A stretch of DNA of 64,000 bases from Clostridium saccharoperbutylacetonicum N1-4(HMT) (GTDB lineage: Bacteria > Bacillota > Clostridia > Clostridiales > Clostridiaceae): NCBI RefSeq assembly GCF_000340885.1, contig NC_020291.1, forward strand, positions 2,913,001 through 2,977,000, written 5' to 3'. Shown in pieces: positions 23,575 to 32,572 of this stretch. The position numbers and the translations under genes are program-made. Position 1 is the first letter of the stretch; the number at the start of each line of letters is the position of its first letter. The notes under the pieces are model-generated. The model had not been told where the DNA came from, did no database searches, and saw only the letters and a list, made by a program, of their open reading frames with translations.

Positions 23575-24657
23575 ATGGCTACAAATAACGTCATGAATGG
23601 TGTTAAATTCACAGTACAAGCTTTAGCTGAATCAGTATCAACTCGAGCAGCACATGGAGTACTTTTTCTTGTTTTGGATGATAGTACAGTAACACCAGGA
23701 TTATATAAATATGCAAAATTAAAGAAAGTTACAGAAAAATATACCGAAGATAATAAAAATATTATTTCAACTATTTTTGCAGATTATGGGATAAAAAGCT
23801 TAATTGTTGCGGTTGGTCATGATGCAACTAATGGCATAAGTGGATCATTAGATAATGTTTTATCTTTACTTAATAAAGTAAATGAAAATGGATGGTTGGC
23901 GGTACCTCAAATAACTTTAGATGCTGACAAGAAAAAAGTTGCTGATTTTATTAAAACTCAAAGGAAAGATGAGGACTATCCTTTAAAAGGAGTTATTTAT
24001 AACTATTCTAGTGATTGTGATGGAATAATTAATTTTACTGGAAAAGACCTAGGAGCAATTGCACCTGATGTATATGCAGCAGAAGTTGCTGCGCAGTTAT
24101 GTGTACTTGGGCCAAATGAGGCTATTACAAATCATATTGCTAAAAATGTAACAAGTTGCGATGTTAAAACAGATAATGATGATTGTGTTGCTAGAGGAGA
24201 GCTGTTTCTTTGTAACAATGGTAAAAACATTGTATTTTCAAGGGGTGTAAATTCTTTACAAACAATAGATTCCACCCAATCAGAAACTTTAAGTAAAATA
24301 AGAATTGTTGAAGTTATCGATTTAGTTAAGTCGGATATGAGAGAGATATTTGATACCAGTTATTCAGGTAGGATGGGGAACTCATATAAAAATAGAAAGA
24401 CATTGATTAATACATTAAATTCATATCTTAAAACATTATCTAATGACGGGTATTTATCAAATGATGAATTATCCTATGTAGAATTAGATGTTGAAGCAAC
24501 TAAAAAATACTTAGAATCTAAAGGTGTCAATACCGATAATATGAAAGATGAAGATATATTAAAGGCTAAGCTAGGAAGTTATGTGTTTATAAAAGTAACC
24601 CTAAAATGCATGGATACAATAGAAGATATAAACATTGTGCTTCAATATGAAACATAG
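23575..24657 (+). CDS. Contractile tail sheath protein (XkdK-like)
   Basis: 360 residues, ATG after AAAGGAGATATG. It resembles short PBSX/XkdK-type sheaths: N-terminal strand exchange arm (NVMNGVKFTVQALAES), SRAAHGVLFLVLDD-like core, a Rossmann-like variable region with GWLAVPQITLD and KGVIYNYSSDCDG, and a C-terminal domain with RVVEVIDLVKSDMREIFDTSY-like and YSGRMGNSYKNRKTLINTLN. Presence of a sheath makes this a myovirus-type tail. It is followed directly by the tube protein. Confidence 0.85.
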   Translation: MATNNVMNGVKFTVQALAESVSTRAAHGVLFLVLDDSTVTPGLYKYAKLKKVTEKYTEDNKNIISTIFADYGIKSLIVAVGHDATNGISGSLDNVLSLLNKVNENGWLAVPQITLDADKKKVADFIKTQRKDEDYPLKGVIYNYSSDCDGIINFTGKDLGAIAPDVYAAEVAAQLCVLGPNEAITNHIAKNVTSCDVKTDNDDCVARGELFLCNNGKNIVFSRGVNSLQTIDSTQSETLSKIRIVEVIDLVKSDMREIFDTSYSGRMGNSYKNRKTLINTLNSYLKTLSNDGYLSNDELSYVELDVEATKKYLESKGVNTDNMKDEDILKAKLGSYVFIKVTLKCMDTIEDINIVLQYET

Positions 24658-24675
24658 GAAGGAGCGTGAATATAA

Positions 24676-25143
24676 TTGAGACAACTAAAGCCAACAGATA
24701 TTGTGAGAACTAACAAGGGATACATGAAAATTAATGGTGTTGAACTAGCTGAATTAAAAGAGTGTGAAGTTAATATTGAACCAAATGTAAAAAGTCTACC
24801 TCTTATGAATAGTGGCAGTGATGGAGAAGTAACTATGAGTTACAAATGTACAATAGCGTTTAAATTAAACAAAAGGTATAGCAGATTTAAACCTGCTATA
24901 CTAGAGGCTGCTAAAAAGTTACAAAACTTTGTATTTGATTTTGAAGGAACAAATTATACTCCAGATGGTGAAGAGGAAGAAAGCATTTCAATTACAGATG
25001 CTTGGGTTAAGGGGAAAACAACATTAATAAAATTAGCAGCTGAAAATGATTTTGGCGAAGATGCATTTGAAGCAGGATTTATGATAGAAAATTCGGATTA
25101 CACGAACATTATAGATGATGGTGAGGATTGGGGTAGTAAGTAA
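24676..25143 (+). CDS. Tail tube protein (XkdM-like, DUF2001)
   Basis: 155 residues from TTG 24676 after AAGGAGCGTG. Characteristic XkdM features: ELAELKECEVNIEPNVKSLP, YKCTIAFKLNKRYSRF, ISITDAWVKGKTTLIKLAAENDFGEDAFEAGFMI. It polymerises into the inner tail tube inside the sheath. A hairpin overlapping its stop codon may reduce read-through into the chaperone gene, fitting the need for more tube than chaperone. Confidence 0.85.
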   Translation: MRQLKPTDIVRTNKGYMKINGVELAELKECEVNIEPNVKSLPLMNSGSDGEVTMSYKCTIAFKLNKRYSRFKPAILEAAKKLQNFVFDFEGTNYTPDGEEEESISITDAWVKGKTTLIKLAAENDFGEDAFEAGFMIENSDYTNIIDDGEDWGSK

Positions 25144-25162
25144 ATACTACCTTTTATTTTTA
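25132..25162 (+). terminator. Terminator overlapping the tube gene stop
   Basis: GGTAGTA (25132-25138) pairs with TACTACC (25145-25151), followed by TTTTATTTTT. It is probably a partial terminator that sets high tube relative to downstream baseplate expression. Confidence 0.65.
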
Positions 25163-25182
25163 ATTTGAAAGGATGAAGAATT

Positions 25183-25581
25183 ATGGCTTTATTAAAAATA
25201 GAAGACATTATAGCAAAAAAAGAGGAATTAAGAGCACAGGCAGGAGAACAAAAATGTTTAGTATATTGTGAAAAACTAGGTGGAGAGTTTGAAGCGCATA
25301 GTTTATCAAAGGGAGATTTAGCAGATGTAAGGTCTAAAATGAAAGATAGTTACTTAGAAGGTATAAAATATCTAATCTATATGAGTATTGATGATTTAAG
25401 AAGCCCTCAACTTTTGGAGGCTTATGAATGTAAAACAAATTCAGTAAAAATTGTTGGAAGACTATTCCCTAAAGAAAATGAAGTTGGTGCTATAGGAGAA
25501 ATTTTAATGGATTTAAATGGATTGGGTCAATTAAAACCAGGAGAAATATATAGAAAAGAAATTGAAGATTTAAAAAACTAA
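25183..25581 (+). CDS. Tail assembly chaperone, short (G-type) product (XkdN-like)
   Basis: 132 residues, ATG after GAAAGGATGAAG. It resembles XkdN tail chaperones: LKIEDIIAKKEELRAQ, the central EFEAHSLSKGDLADVRSKM, KYLIYMSIDDLRSPQLLEAYEC, and a C-terminal EILMDLNGLGQLKPGEIYRKEI. It assists tape-measure folding and tube length control. The last codons contain the slippery heptamer A AAA AAC (25572-25578) in the right phase, allowing -1 slippage into the next ORF and a longer GT-type protein of about 207 residues. Confidence 0.82.
   Translation: MALLKIEDIIAKKEELRAQAGEQKCLVYCEKLGGEFEAHSLSKGDLADVRSKMKDSYLEGIKYLIYMSIDDLRSPQLLEAYECKTNSVKIVGRLFPKENEVGAIGEILMDLNGLGQLKPGEIYRKEIEDLKN
25572..25578 (+). 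promoter_or_regulatory. Programmed -1 frameshift site
   Basis: The heptamer A AAA AAC lies in the chaperone reading frame just before its TAA stop (25579-25581). After a -1 slip the ribosome reads CTA ATT ATG and continues in the downstream frame to 25805. The downstream ORF has no ribosome site of its own. G/GT frameshifting in tail chaperones is widely conserved. Confidence 0.7.
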
Positions 25582-25583
25582 TT

Positions 25584-25805
25584 ATGTCCGAAGATGGTGA
25601 GTTTATTGATATAGAATTGTATATGTATTCTCACTATCTTCAATGTGGACATGATTTAGATAAATTAATAAATATGTCTGAAATGAAAAAGAATTATTAT
25701 ATTGCCAGCATGTTAGTTATGAAAAAGCAAGATACTGAGAACAATGTAGCCTTAGCTGAACTTACAGGCAGATTGGCGAATCCTTTTATAAAAAAAGAGG
25801 AATAA
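25584..25805 (+). CDS. Tail chaperone T-region, expressed by -1 frameshift
   Basis: 73 codons from the ATG at 25584, but probably translated mainly as the C-terminal end of the chaperone through -1 frameshifting at 25572-25578 (fusion about 207 residues). The ORF lacks a ribosome site. The sequence (DIELYMYSHYLQCGHDLDKLINMSEMKKNYYIASML, ending RLANPFIKKEE) is helical and typical of the T part that binds the tape-measure protein encoded next. Independent translation cannot be excluded. Confidence 0.7.
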   Translation: MSEDGEFIDIELYMYSHYLQCGHDLDKLINMSEMKKNYYIASMLVMKKQDTENNVALAELTGRLANPFIKKEE

Positions 25806-25817
25806 GGAGTGAGGTGA

Positions 25818-27770
25818 GTGGCAGAAGATATTTTAGGTGGCAGATTATCTATTGAGGATGGTTATACAAATCCACTACAAAAATTTGCAAATGCTGTATT
25901 AGGTACTGAAAATAAATTTAAACAATTTGCTAATGGAATAAGTAGTAGCAATCAAAAGATTAATAATGAAACAAATAAATCTTATCAGCAGGTTGATAAG
26001 ATTGCTCAAAAATTTATTAATCAAGGGAATACTGTTGCGGATGCAATTAACAAAGCAAATGACAAGGTGAAACAAAATCAAGAGAAAACAATTGAAGGTC
26101 TTTCTCAAAAATATATGAAATTAGGAATGACCATTCAACAAGCTTATGGAAAAGCACAGCAAGATTCGAATAAAATATGGAATGGTGATTCAAATCAAGG
26201 TGGTAATAATCCTTTAAAAGATTTTGCACAAAGCTTTTTACAAGGTGGAATTGGTGGGATAATCGGTAAATTAGGTCTTATAGGAACAGGTATTACAGCT
26301 GGTATTACTGTGATGAAAACTTTAAATAATTTCATGGAGCAGGGATTCGATGTATTAAACAAATTATCAGATGGGTTACTTTCTCCTGAAGGTATTAAAA
26401 ATGCTATTGAGGAATCAATGGATTTTGAAACAGGTAGAATGAAACTTGATTTGTTTTATGGTAGTAAAGACAAAGGTTTGAAAGCCTATCAAGATGCTAC
26501 ATATATTGCACAAAAAACATATGCTGGTGAACGTGATACTGTTGAAATTTCTGCTAAACTAGGTCAATTAGGTATAGCCCCAAGTCAAAAGCAATTAGGA
26601 AAATTGGTTGATGTAGCAGGAACAAGACCAGAAGTTCAAACAGATCATATTGGATTAGCTGTTAAAGAAGCTGTTGAAGGTAGAAGTATGATGCTTCAAA
26701 TGTATGGGATAAACAATAAAAATTTGAAAAAGTTCTATGATGATTTAAGGAAAACAGATCCAAACGAACATAAAGAATTAAAAGGAGCTTTAAATAAAAA
26801 GGGTACCGCTGGTGATCCACAGAAATATTTTAATTTACTTACTGATTATATTGAAAAATCTCCTATGAATAATTATGCTGAAACATATGCTCAAACTGTA
26901 AAAGGTAAAATTGAAAGAATGACAGGCGTTTGGGAGACAATGAAAGCTGAAATAATGGGGATTGATGTAAAAACAGGTACAGCCAAAGAAGGAGGAGTAT
27001 TTGCAACAATAGCTAAGCAAGTTGATCATTTAAAGGATGTCCTTGAGGATAGCGGTACTGCAAATTCAATACAGAAAATAGGAAAGGCCTTTGGTGGTGC
27101 GTTTGAATCTATTGGAAATGCATTTAATAAAGCTGTAACTCCAGAAACAATTGATAAAGTTGCAAATGCAATTGTAAAAATAGGAGAAGCGTTAGCAAAA
27201 ATGATTAATCATTTTGTTGATAGTGGACAATTAGATAATTTGCTTGATAAGCTTCCAGATTTAACTGAAAAAGTAGTTGGAAATGAAGTTATAAACAAGA
27301 CTACTGACTTTAAAGTAGGTGCTGACTTAGCGCAAGGTAATTTTTCAAATGCTGCTAATGATTGGCTTATGGGTAAAAGTGATTGGTATAGAAATACATT
27401 TGGAATTGGTAAAGATGTTGGAATTGGTTCAAATCCTGTTGAAAGCCAAAATGAACAAAATAAAAATGATGCTGAATGGTTTAGTAATAAAACTGGTTTA
27501 GATAAGTCATGGATTTATTCTAACAATGATGCAGTTAGTAGTTTTGGTGATTGGGTTGATCTTAAGTTAGGTTTAAGAGTTAACGATGAACAATTTAATA
27601 GCGCGATAGATAGAAACAGTAATTTATCTGATGATGAAAAAACAAAGCTAAAAAATACTATAAATAGTGATGATAAAAACACATACCATATTACTATTCA
27701 AAAAATTGAAGCAAATAATTTTGATGAAATAATGAAATCAATAAAGTCAGCAGCGGCTAATAGAAAGTAG
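25818..27770 (+). CDS. Tail tape measure protein
   Basis: 650 residues from GTG 25818 after AAGGAGTGAGGTG. It is the largest tail gene and lies directly after the chaperone. The N-terminal part is helical and Asn/Lys/Gln-rich (KFANAVLGTENKFKQFANGISS, two related INKANDKVKQNQ / YGKAQQDSNK repeats), and a Gly-rich hydrophobic stretch at about residues 145-170 (GIGGIIGKLGLIGTGITAG) could insert in the membrane during DNA entry. The middle (KGKIERMTGVWETMKAEIM) matches tape-measure conserved segments. The protein is short for this role, predicting a short contractile tail. Confidence 0.8.
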   Translation: MAEDILGGRLSIEDGYTNPLQKFANAVLGTENKFKQFANGISSSNQKINNETNKSYQQVDKIAQKFINQGNTVADAINKANDKVKQNQEKTIEGLSQKYMKLGMTIQQAYGKAQQDSNKIWNGDSNQGGNNPLKDFAQSFLQGGIGGIIGKLGLIGTGITAGITVMKTLNNFMEQGFDVLNKLSDGLLSPEGIKNAIEESMDFETGRMKLDLFYGSKDKGLKAYQDATYIAQKTYAGERDTVEISAKLGQLGIAPSQKQLGKLVDVAGTRPEVQTDHIGLAVKEAVEGRSMMLQMYGINNKNLKKFYDDLRKTDPNEHKELKGALNKKGTAGDPQKYFNLLTDYIEKSPMNNYAETYAQTVKGKIERMTGVWETMKAEIMGIDVKTGTAKEGGVFATIAKQVDHLKDVLEDSGTANSIQKIGKAFGGAFESIGNAFNKAVTPETIDKVANAIVKIGEALAKMINHFVDSGQLDNLLDKLPDLTEKVVGNEVINKTTDFKVGADLAQGNFSNAANDWLMGKSDWYRNTFGIGKDVGIGSNPVESQNEQNKNDAEWFSNKTGLDKSWIYSNNDAVSSFGDWVDLKLGLRVNDEQFNSAIDRNSNLSDDEKTKLKNTINSDDKNTYHITIQKIEANNFDEIMKSIKSAAANRK

Positions 27771-27781
27771 GTGGTAATGTA

Positions 27782-28462
27782 ATGATAGAAACTATGACAA
27801 TGGGACAGTTTTCATCTTTAATAAGAATAACAACTTTAAATAATTATAATAGTATGCAATATGTAAGTGAAAGCAATGAAAGTACCCCTATAGATAATAG
27901 ACTAATATTGTTGCCAGTATCACCTAGTGATTTAATGTTTGATGAAGATTCAGATGTACAAACAATAAAACTTATGAATTATGGCGAATATCCAGTGAAC
28001 ATAAATAAGAAATTAGCTTCTTGGAGTGTATCAAGCTTTTTCCCGTGTTTAGATAGTAATTATCCATTTGTTAAAAATTCTGAGTTAAAGGATCCATATG
28101 AGTATTATTGCAAAACACTATTAACCTGGAAAAATAATAAGACTCCTTTAGTCTTCATGTTTAAAACTTGGGGGTCATATTACTCATGCCAAATAAAAAA
28201 TTTTAAATTTGGAAGAAAAGATTCAATAGGAAATATATATTATGATTTACAATTTCAAGAATATAGAATATTGAATTTGTCTTCTGGTGAAAATGGAACA
28301 ACTGATTATGCAGCTGATATTTATTATCCAAGTGAAGGTGAAACAATTCAAGACGTAGCAAAGAAGTTATATGGTAGTTCAGAATATTATAAAACTATTA
28401 TGTCTTTAAACAACTTGACTAATCCATTTATTAAAGCAGGTGTTGGGTACAAAATAAGGTAG
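27782..28462 (+). CDS. LysM baseplate protein (XkdP-like)
   Basis: 226 residues, ATG after TAGGTGGTAATGTA. A beta-rich N-terminal domain contains ILLPVSPSDLMFDEDSDVQTIKLMNYGEYPVN, typical of XkdP/gp53-type proteins. The C-terminal 45 residues are a LysM domain (GETIQDVAKKLYGSSEYYKTIMSLNNLTNP) that may bind peptidoglycan. It belongs to the baseplate hub of PBSX-like phages and lies directly before the XkdQ-like hub gene. Confidence 0.85.
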   Translation: MIETMTMGQFSSLIRITTLNNYNSMQYVSESNESTPIDNRLILLPVSPSDLMFDEDSDVQTIKLMNYGEYPVNINKKLASWSVSSFFPCLDSNYPFVKNSELKDPYEYYCKTLLTWKNNKTPLVFMFKTWGSYYSCQIKNFKFGRKDSIGNIYYDLQFQEYRILNLSSGENGTTDYAADIYYPSEGETIQDVAKKLYGSSEYYKTIMSLNNLTNPFIKAGVGYKIR

Positions 28463-28470
28463 GTGAAAGT

Positions 28471-29241
28471 ATGTTAAATATATTTTATTATGATGATGCT
28501 GGAACTAGAGTTGATGTATCTGATTTATTAGTTTTGATAAAATATACATGTTCTGTAGATAAAATAGCTCAACAAGTAGATTTGGTATTGGTTTATGGAG
28601 TATATAGTGATGCACTTCCAACTATTTATATTGGACCTAGCACAAAAATAGAGCTTTATTATAATGGCTCTTGCATTTTTAGAGGGAAGGTTATTACATC
28701 AGATTTAAAATCAAATGAAGAGCAAATAGAATTAACATGCTATGATTTTATTTGGTATTTAACTAAATCAAAAGTCGTCTATAATTTTTCAGATATTTCG
28801 GCTTATAAAGCAATTTGCAAAATTTTTGATGATCTAGAAATACCATATAATAAAGATGGAATTTTAGGAGGCGCTAATGGTGAAGGCGCATCGATCAATA
28901 TAAATCATTTAATTAAAAATAAAAGTGCCTATGATGCGTGTATGATGATAGCAACTGAGATACACACACAAACAGGCACTTTTTATTATATGTTTATGGA
29001 TGTTGCAGGAAATGTCAACATAATGGCATGTGATAGGTATTGGAGTAAACAAACTATTAAACCATGTTCTGACCCTTCTTTGCCTAATCCAGATGGTACG
29101 ATAATTTCATTAAGCTATAAAAACGATATGTCTGAAATGATAACTAGAATAAAATTATTTGATAGTAAAGGAAATAAAGTAGATATTGAAACCGGAGAAT
29201 CAACTGGTGAAGATGATGAGGGAGTTGATAGCGGTGAGTGA
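28471..29241 (+). CDS. Baseplate hub, N-terminal half (XkdQ-like)
   Basis: 256 residues, ATG after TAGGTGAAAGT. It has the gpD/XkdQ-like hub pattern: YTCSVDKIAQQVDLVLVYG, IELYYNGSCIFRGKVITSD and ELTCYDFIWYLTKSKVVYNF. It ends in an acidic linker (TGESTGEDDEGVDSGE) where full-length XkdQ proteins continue. The missing second half appears at the start of the next gene, in another frame, beginning at an overlapping GTGAGTGA. Either the hub is naturally made from two coupled polypeptides or a frameshift has split it. Confidence 0.8.
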   Translation: MLNIFYYDDAGTRVDVSDLLVLIKYTCSVDKIAQQVDLVLVYGVYSDALPTIYIGPSTKIELYYNGSCIFRGKVITSDLKSNEEQIELTCYDFIWYLTKSKVVYNFSDISAYKAICKIFDDLEIPYNKDGILGGANGEGASININHLIKNKSAYDACMMIATEIHTQTGTFYYMFMDVAGNVNIMACDRYWSKQTIKPCSDPSLPNPDGTIISLSYKNDMSEMITRIKLFDSKGNKVDIETGESTGEDDEGVDSGE

Positions 29242-30673
29242 TATTGAACATATGAGTATTTCTGAAGCACAGGCTTTGGAGAAATCTTTGGGAGCTCAAA
29301 AAGTAAAAGAATTATTAAAATTAGATAATCTAACTACAGACAATGGAGAAGACGCTGAAGCTGTTAATAATACATTAAGTGCACCTAATGCAATACTAAA
29401 GAAATATGGAATCATACAAGACATAATCATTAAATCTAAGAAAGAAGATCCATTAATTAAATCATATAGAATTTTAAATGAGAACTGCAAACCAAAAGAA
29501 ACTATTGAAGTTGAATGTATTGGTGATATAAATTATAAAGTTGGTTTTGGGGTTCATTTAATTGTACCGTTTTTAAAGGGATATGAAGATTGCTTCATGT
29601 ATGTTAAAGAAGTTGAGCATGAGTGGAAAAGTGATAACTTGTTCATTAGTAAATTAACCTTGACAAAGTCTCGTGTTATGGATGAGGTTGAGTGGAGTGA
29701 TTTAGATGATGATGATTCAACTGATAGTTCAACTGCAGGAAGTAAACTTTGGGATAAGATTTATACATTGTTAAAACAACAAGAAGGTAAGAATTATGTA
29801 TGGGGAGCTACTGGACCTGATAGTTTTGATTGTAGTGGACTTGTACAATATTGCTATAATCAATATTCAAGTGAACTTGGATTAAGACTTGGCAGAACAA
29901 CATACGAACAGTGTAAGCAAGGGAAAGAAATAGGGAACGACAAGGGAGTATGGATTCCAGGAGATTTGTTGTTTTGGAAAGGTAGTGACACGCCACCAAG
30001 TCATGTGTCTATTTATATTGGTGGTAATAAAATGATCCACGCTCCAAAAACTGGAGATGTAGTTAAAACAGTGGATGTTACAAGAACAGATATTTATGCA
30101 GTTAGAAGAGTTATTCCTGAAGAAGTGGCTGAAAGTATAAAAGAGGATAATATCCCGAGTGATTATGAAGGTAATTTAAATTCAGTTGATAGCAATTGTA
30201 GTACTTTTATTTCAAATATGAGTAAGTATGGTTATAAAGATATAATAACTAGCAAATCAAATGCGTTAAGTGTAGATCCTTATCTTGCAGCAGCGATAAT
30301 TGCAATTGAAAGTGAAGGAAATCCAAAGTGTGGTGGAACTTATTATGGATTAATGCAAGTTGAGAACGGCTCAGGTGATCCATCTACGAATATAGGGCAG
30401 GGAATCGAAGAATATAAAAAGAAAAGAAGTGCTGTAGGTATTCAGGTTCATGTAATATTATCTGCATATAATAGTGGAGAAGGCACAGTTGAACAAGCTT
30501 GTAAGCAATCAGGATATAATATGTCTAATGTAACAATTAAGCAGCTTGGCGATGCATTGTATGATTATGTAAAAGCACATAATCCAAGTTGGGATGCAAA
30601 TGAAAAGAAATATTATGCTAGTAAAGTTTTAAAGGCCTATAATATATTGAAATCAAAAAAAGCACTAGAGTAA
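29234..30673 (+). CDS. Hub C-terminal half fused to NlpC/P60 and lytic transglycosylase
   Basis: About 479 residues from GTG 29234, with GAGGGA 10 bases upstream; the start overlaps the upstream stop. Residues about 55-135 (KKYGIIQDIIIKSKKEDPL, GFGVHLIVPFLKGYEDCFMYV) match the C-terminal half of XkdQ hubs. Then an NlpC/P60 peptidase (about 165-295) with Cys in DSFDCSGLVQ and His in PPSHVSIYIGG, and an SLT-type lytic transglycosylase (about 330-470) with catalytic Glu in AIIAIESEGNP, YYGLMQVENGSG and AYNSGEGTV. It should cut peptide and glycan bonds for tube penetration of the Gram-positive wall. Confidence 0.85.
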   Translation: MSDIEHMSISEAQALEKSLGAQKVKELLKLDNLTTDNGEDAEAVNNTLSAPNAILKKYGIIQDIIIKSKKEDPLIKSYRILNENCKPKETIEVECIGDINYKVGFGVHLIVPFLKGYEDCFMYVKEVEHEWKSDNLFISKLTLTKSRVMDEVEWSDLDDDDSTDSSTAGSKLWDKIYTLLKQQEGKNYVWGATGPDSFDCSGLVQYCYNQYSSELGLRLGRTTYEQCKQGKEIGNDKGVWIPGDLLFWKGSDTPPSHVSIYIGGNKMIHAPKTGDVVKTVDVTRTDIYAVRRVIPEEVAESIKEDNIPSDYEGNLNSVDSNCSTFISNMSKYGYKDIITSKSNALSVDPYLAAAIIAIESEGNPKCGGTYYGLMQVENGSGDPSTNIGQGIEEYKKKRSAVGIQVHVILSAYNSGEGTVEQACKQSGYNMSNVTIKQLGDALYDYVKAHNPSWDANEKKYYASKVLKAYNILKSKKALE

Positions 30674-30686
30674 GGAGGTTATTATT

Positions 30687-31040
30687 ATGCCAAAATCTTT
30701 TGGAGATCAATTTTGGGAAGAAATAGAAAAGCATAGAAGTAAAAATAAAATAGATGAACCTTTTGAAATAGGGAAAGTTATTTCGGAAGACCCTTTAATT
30801 ATTGAAATTGAAGGGCTTCCTTTATATAGGAACAATTTATATATAAATCCATCTCTATTGCCATGGGATGAAGAAGTTAAGGCTATAACAACAACTGTAT
30901 CTGAACACAATCACCAAATCATTTTAATACAACATTTTTCAAAGCTTAAAATAGACTCATATGTTGCATGTTATGGTATTGAATATAATGATATATCTAA
31001 GACATATCAAAAATATGTTGTACTGGAGGTGGTTCAATAA
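30687..31040 (+). CDS. Baseplate protein, DUF2577 (XkdR-like)
   Basis: 117 residues, ATG after AAGGAGGTTATT. It matches DUF2577: an N-terminal helix (FGDQFWEEIEKHRS) then beta strands with IGKVISEDPLIIEIEGLPLYRNNLYINPSLL. It is followed with one-base overlap by the DUF2634 gene, the same order as xkdR-xkdS. It is probably a small structural part of the baseplate wedge or hub. Confidence 0.8.
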   Translation: MPKSFGDQFWEEIEKHRSKNKIDEPFEIGKVISEDPLIIEIEGLPLYRNNLYINPSLLPWDEEVKAITTTVSEHNHQIILIQHFSKLKIDSYVACYGIEYNDISKTYQKYVVLEVVQ

Positions 31041-31495
31041 TGGGGTTATTTCCAGAAGATTTTTATAGCAATACACAAAGTGCTAAAGTAAAAAATGAGA
31101 TTCCTTTGCTTAAGGATTATGCAATAGATCTTAAGACAGGGGAAGTGTTATATGATGAAAATAATAATGAAATAATTGTTGAAGGATTGGATGCTGTTAT
31201 AGTCCAGTCCTGGCGTAAAATATACATACCTAAATTTGATGTTAATAATAATGAAGGTTATTCAATTTACGGAAAAAACTTTGGAAGTCAGATTAATAAA
31301 CTTATTGGAAAAGGAAAAAATTATGGTGAGACTTTTGCACATCAAATGCTGGTGGAGTGTTTAGTGGATAACGTTTATGTTACAGGAATTAATAATATTT
31401 CAACAAAATTAGAAAAAAGTTCTTATTTGATAAATTATACCATGGAAACTATTTATGGAAATTATCAAGATAGTTATTATATCCCATTAGATTAG
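31040..31495 (+). CDS. Baseplate protein, DUF2634 (XkdS-like)
   Basis: 151 residues, ATG 31040 overlapping the DUF2577 stop, after GGAGGTGGTTC. The sequence includes IPLLKDYAIDLKTGEVLYDENN, DAVIVQSWRKIYIPKFDVNNNEGYSIYGKNFGSQIN, matching XkdS/gp25-like baseplate wedge proteins (T4 gp25-related). It probably starts sheath assembly at the baseplate. Confidence 0.82.
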   Translation: MGLFPEDFYSNTQSAKVKNEIPLLKDYAIDLKTGEVLYDENNNEIIVEGLDAVIVQSWRKIYIPKFDVNNNEGYSIYGKNFGSQINKLIGKGKNYGETFAHQMLVECLVDNVYVTGINNISTKLEKSSYLINYTMETIYGNYQDSYYIPLD

Positions 31496-31504
31496 GAGGT
31501 CAGC

Positions 31505-32572
31505 ATGAGTTATTATAGAAGCGAAGAAGATATATACAATGAAATGTTTCTTGGATATACTGCTACTAGTATTGGAAAAGAAAGTTTGTTATACAATGCT
31601 TGTATGCCAGTTTGTATCAAATTATCTGAAGCATATTTGGCCTTAGATGAAGTTACTAAACAAATATTTGCTAAAAAAGCTGTTGAAAGTGGTTATTCAT
31701 CATTTCTGGACTTAAGAGTGGAAGAAATGGGAATTAAGAGAAAGGAGTCCACTTATGCGTTAATCGAAATTACTGTTAATGGAACAGCAAAGATGATTTT
31801 TCCAAAAGATAGTATTGTGGGGACCAGTGATAATAGGTTATATATTACTCAAAGCGATTTAATATTAGATGATAATGGAAGTGGGAAAGTAAAAGTTAGA
31901 GCTGAAAAAGCAGGTTCAAAATATAATGTAACTGCAAATGAAATAAATTATTTGCCAATAAAATATAGTGGAATTAAGAGCATAACAAATGAAAAGGCTT
32001 ATTTTGATGCATATGATGAAGAAACAAATGAATCTCTATATTATAGATATTCATTAAAAGTACAAATTCCTGCAACGTCTGGAAATAAGTATCATTACCA
32101 AAACTGGGCTTTAGAAGTTGATGGAGTAGGAAGTGCTAAAGTGTATCCTCTTTGGAATGGGAATGGAACTGTTAAAGTTGTAATTTCTAGTAGTAACTAT
32201 AGGGCTGCTTCATCTGATTTAATAAAAACTGTAGCAGATCATATTGAAGAAAATAGGCCGATAGGTCCTACAGTTACAGTTGTATCAGTTGAAGAGTTAC
32301 CATTAATCATAAGCTTAAAATTAATTTACGATTCTGTATCTTACACACTAGATACTATCAAAACTAATATACAAAATTCAATTTCTCAATATTTAAAGGA
32401 TGTGGCGCTTAAAACTGACCATATAAGCATAGCAAAGGTTGGCGCTATCATATTAAGTACTAGTGGAGTTACTGACTATAGTAATTTAACTATTAATGGT
32501 AGTACTATTAATTTGCCTATAGCTGATAATCAAATTGCGGTATTAAGTGGGGTGGTATGTAATGTTACTTAA
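31505..32572 (+). CDS. Baseplate J-like protein (XkdT-like)
   Basis: 355 residues, ATG after TTAGGAGGTCAGC. The baseplate J pattern is present: ESGYSSFLDLRVEEMGIKRKESTYA, PKDSIVGTSDNRLYITQ, KVRAEKAGSKYNVTANEINYLP, and the alpha/beta C-terminal end with SSNYRAASSDLIKTVADHIEENRPIGPTVTVVSVE. It is a wedge protein related to T4 gp6 and is coupled to the XkdU-like gene, which overlaps its 3' end. Confidence 0.85.
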   Translation: MSYYRSEEDIYNEMFLGYTATSIGKESLLYNACMPVCIKLSEAYLALDEVTKQIFAKKAVESGYSSFLDLRVEEMGIKRKESTYALIEITVNGTAKMIFPKDSIVGTSDNRLYITQSDLILDDNGSGKVKVRAEKAGSKYNVTANEINYLPIKYSGIKSITNEKAYFDAYDEETNESLYYRYSLKVQIPATSGNKYHYQNWALEVDGVGSAKVYPLWNGNGTVKVVISSSNYRAASSDLIKTVADHIEENRPIGPTVTVVSVEELPLIISLKLIYDSVSYTLDTIKTNIQNSISQYLKDVALKTDHISIAKVGAIILSTSGVTDYSNLTINGSTINLPIADNQIAVLSGVVCNVT

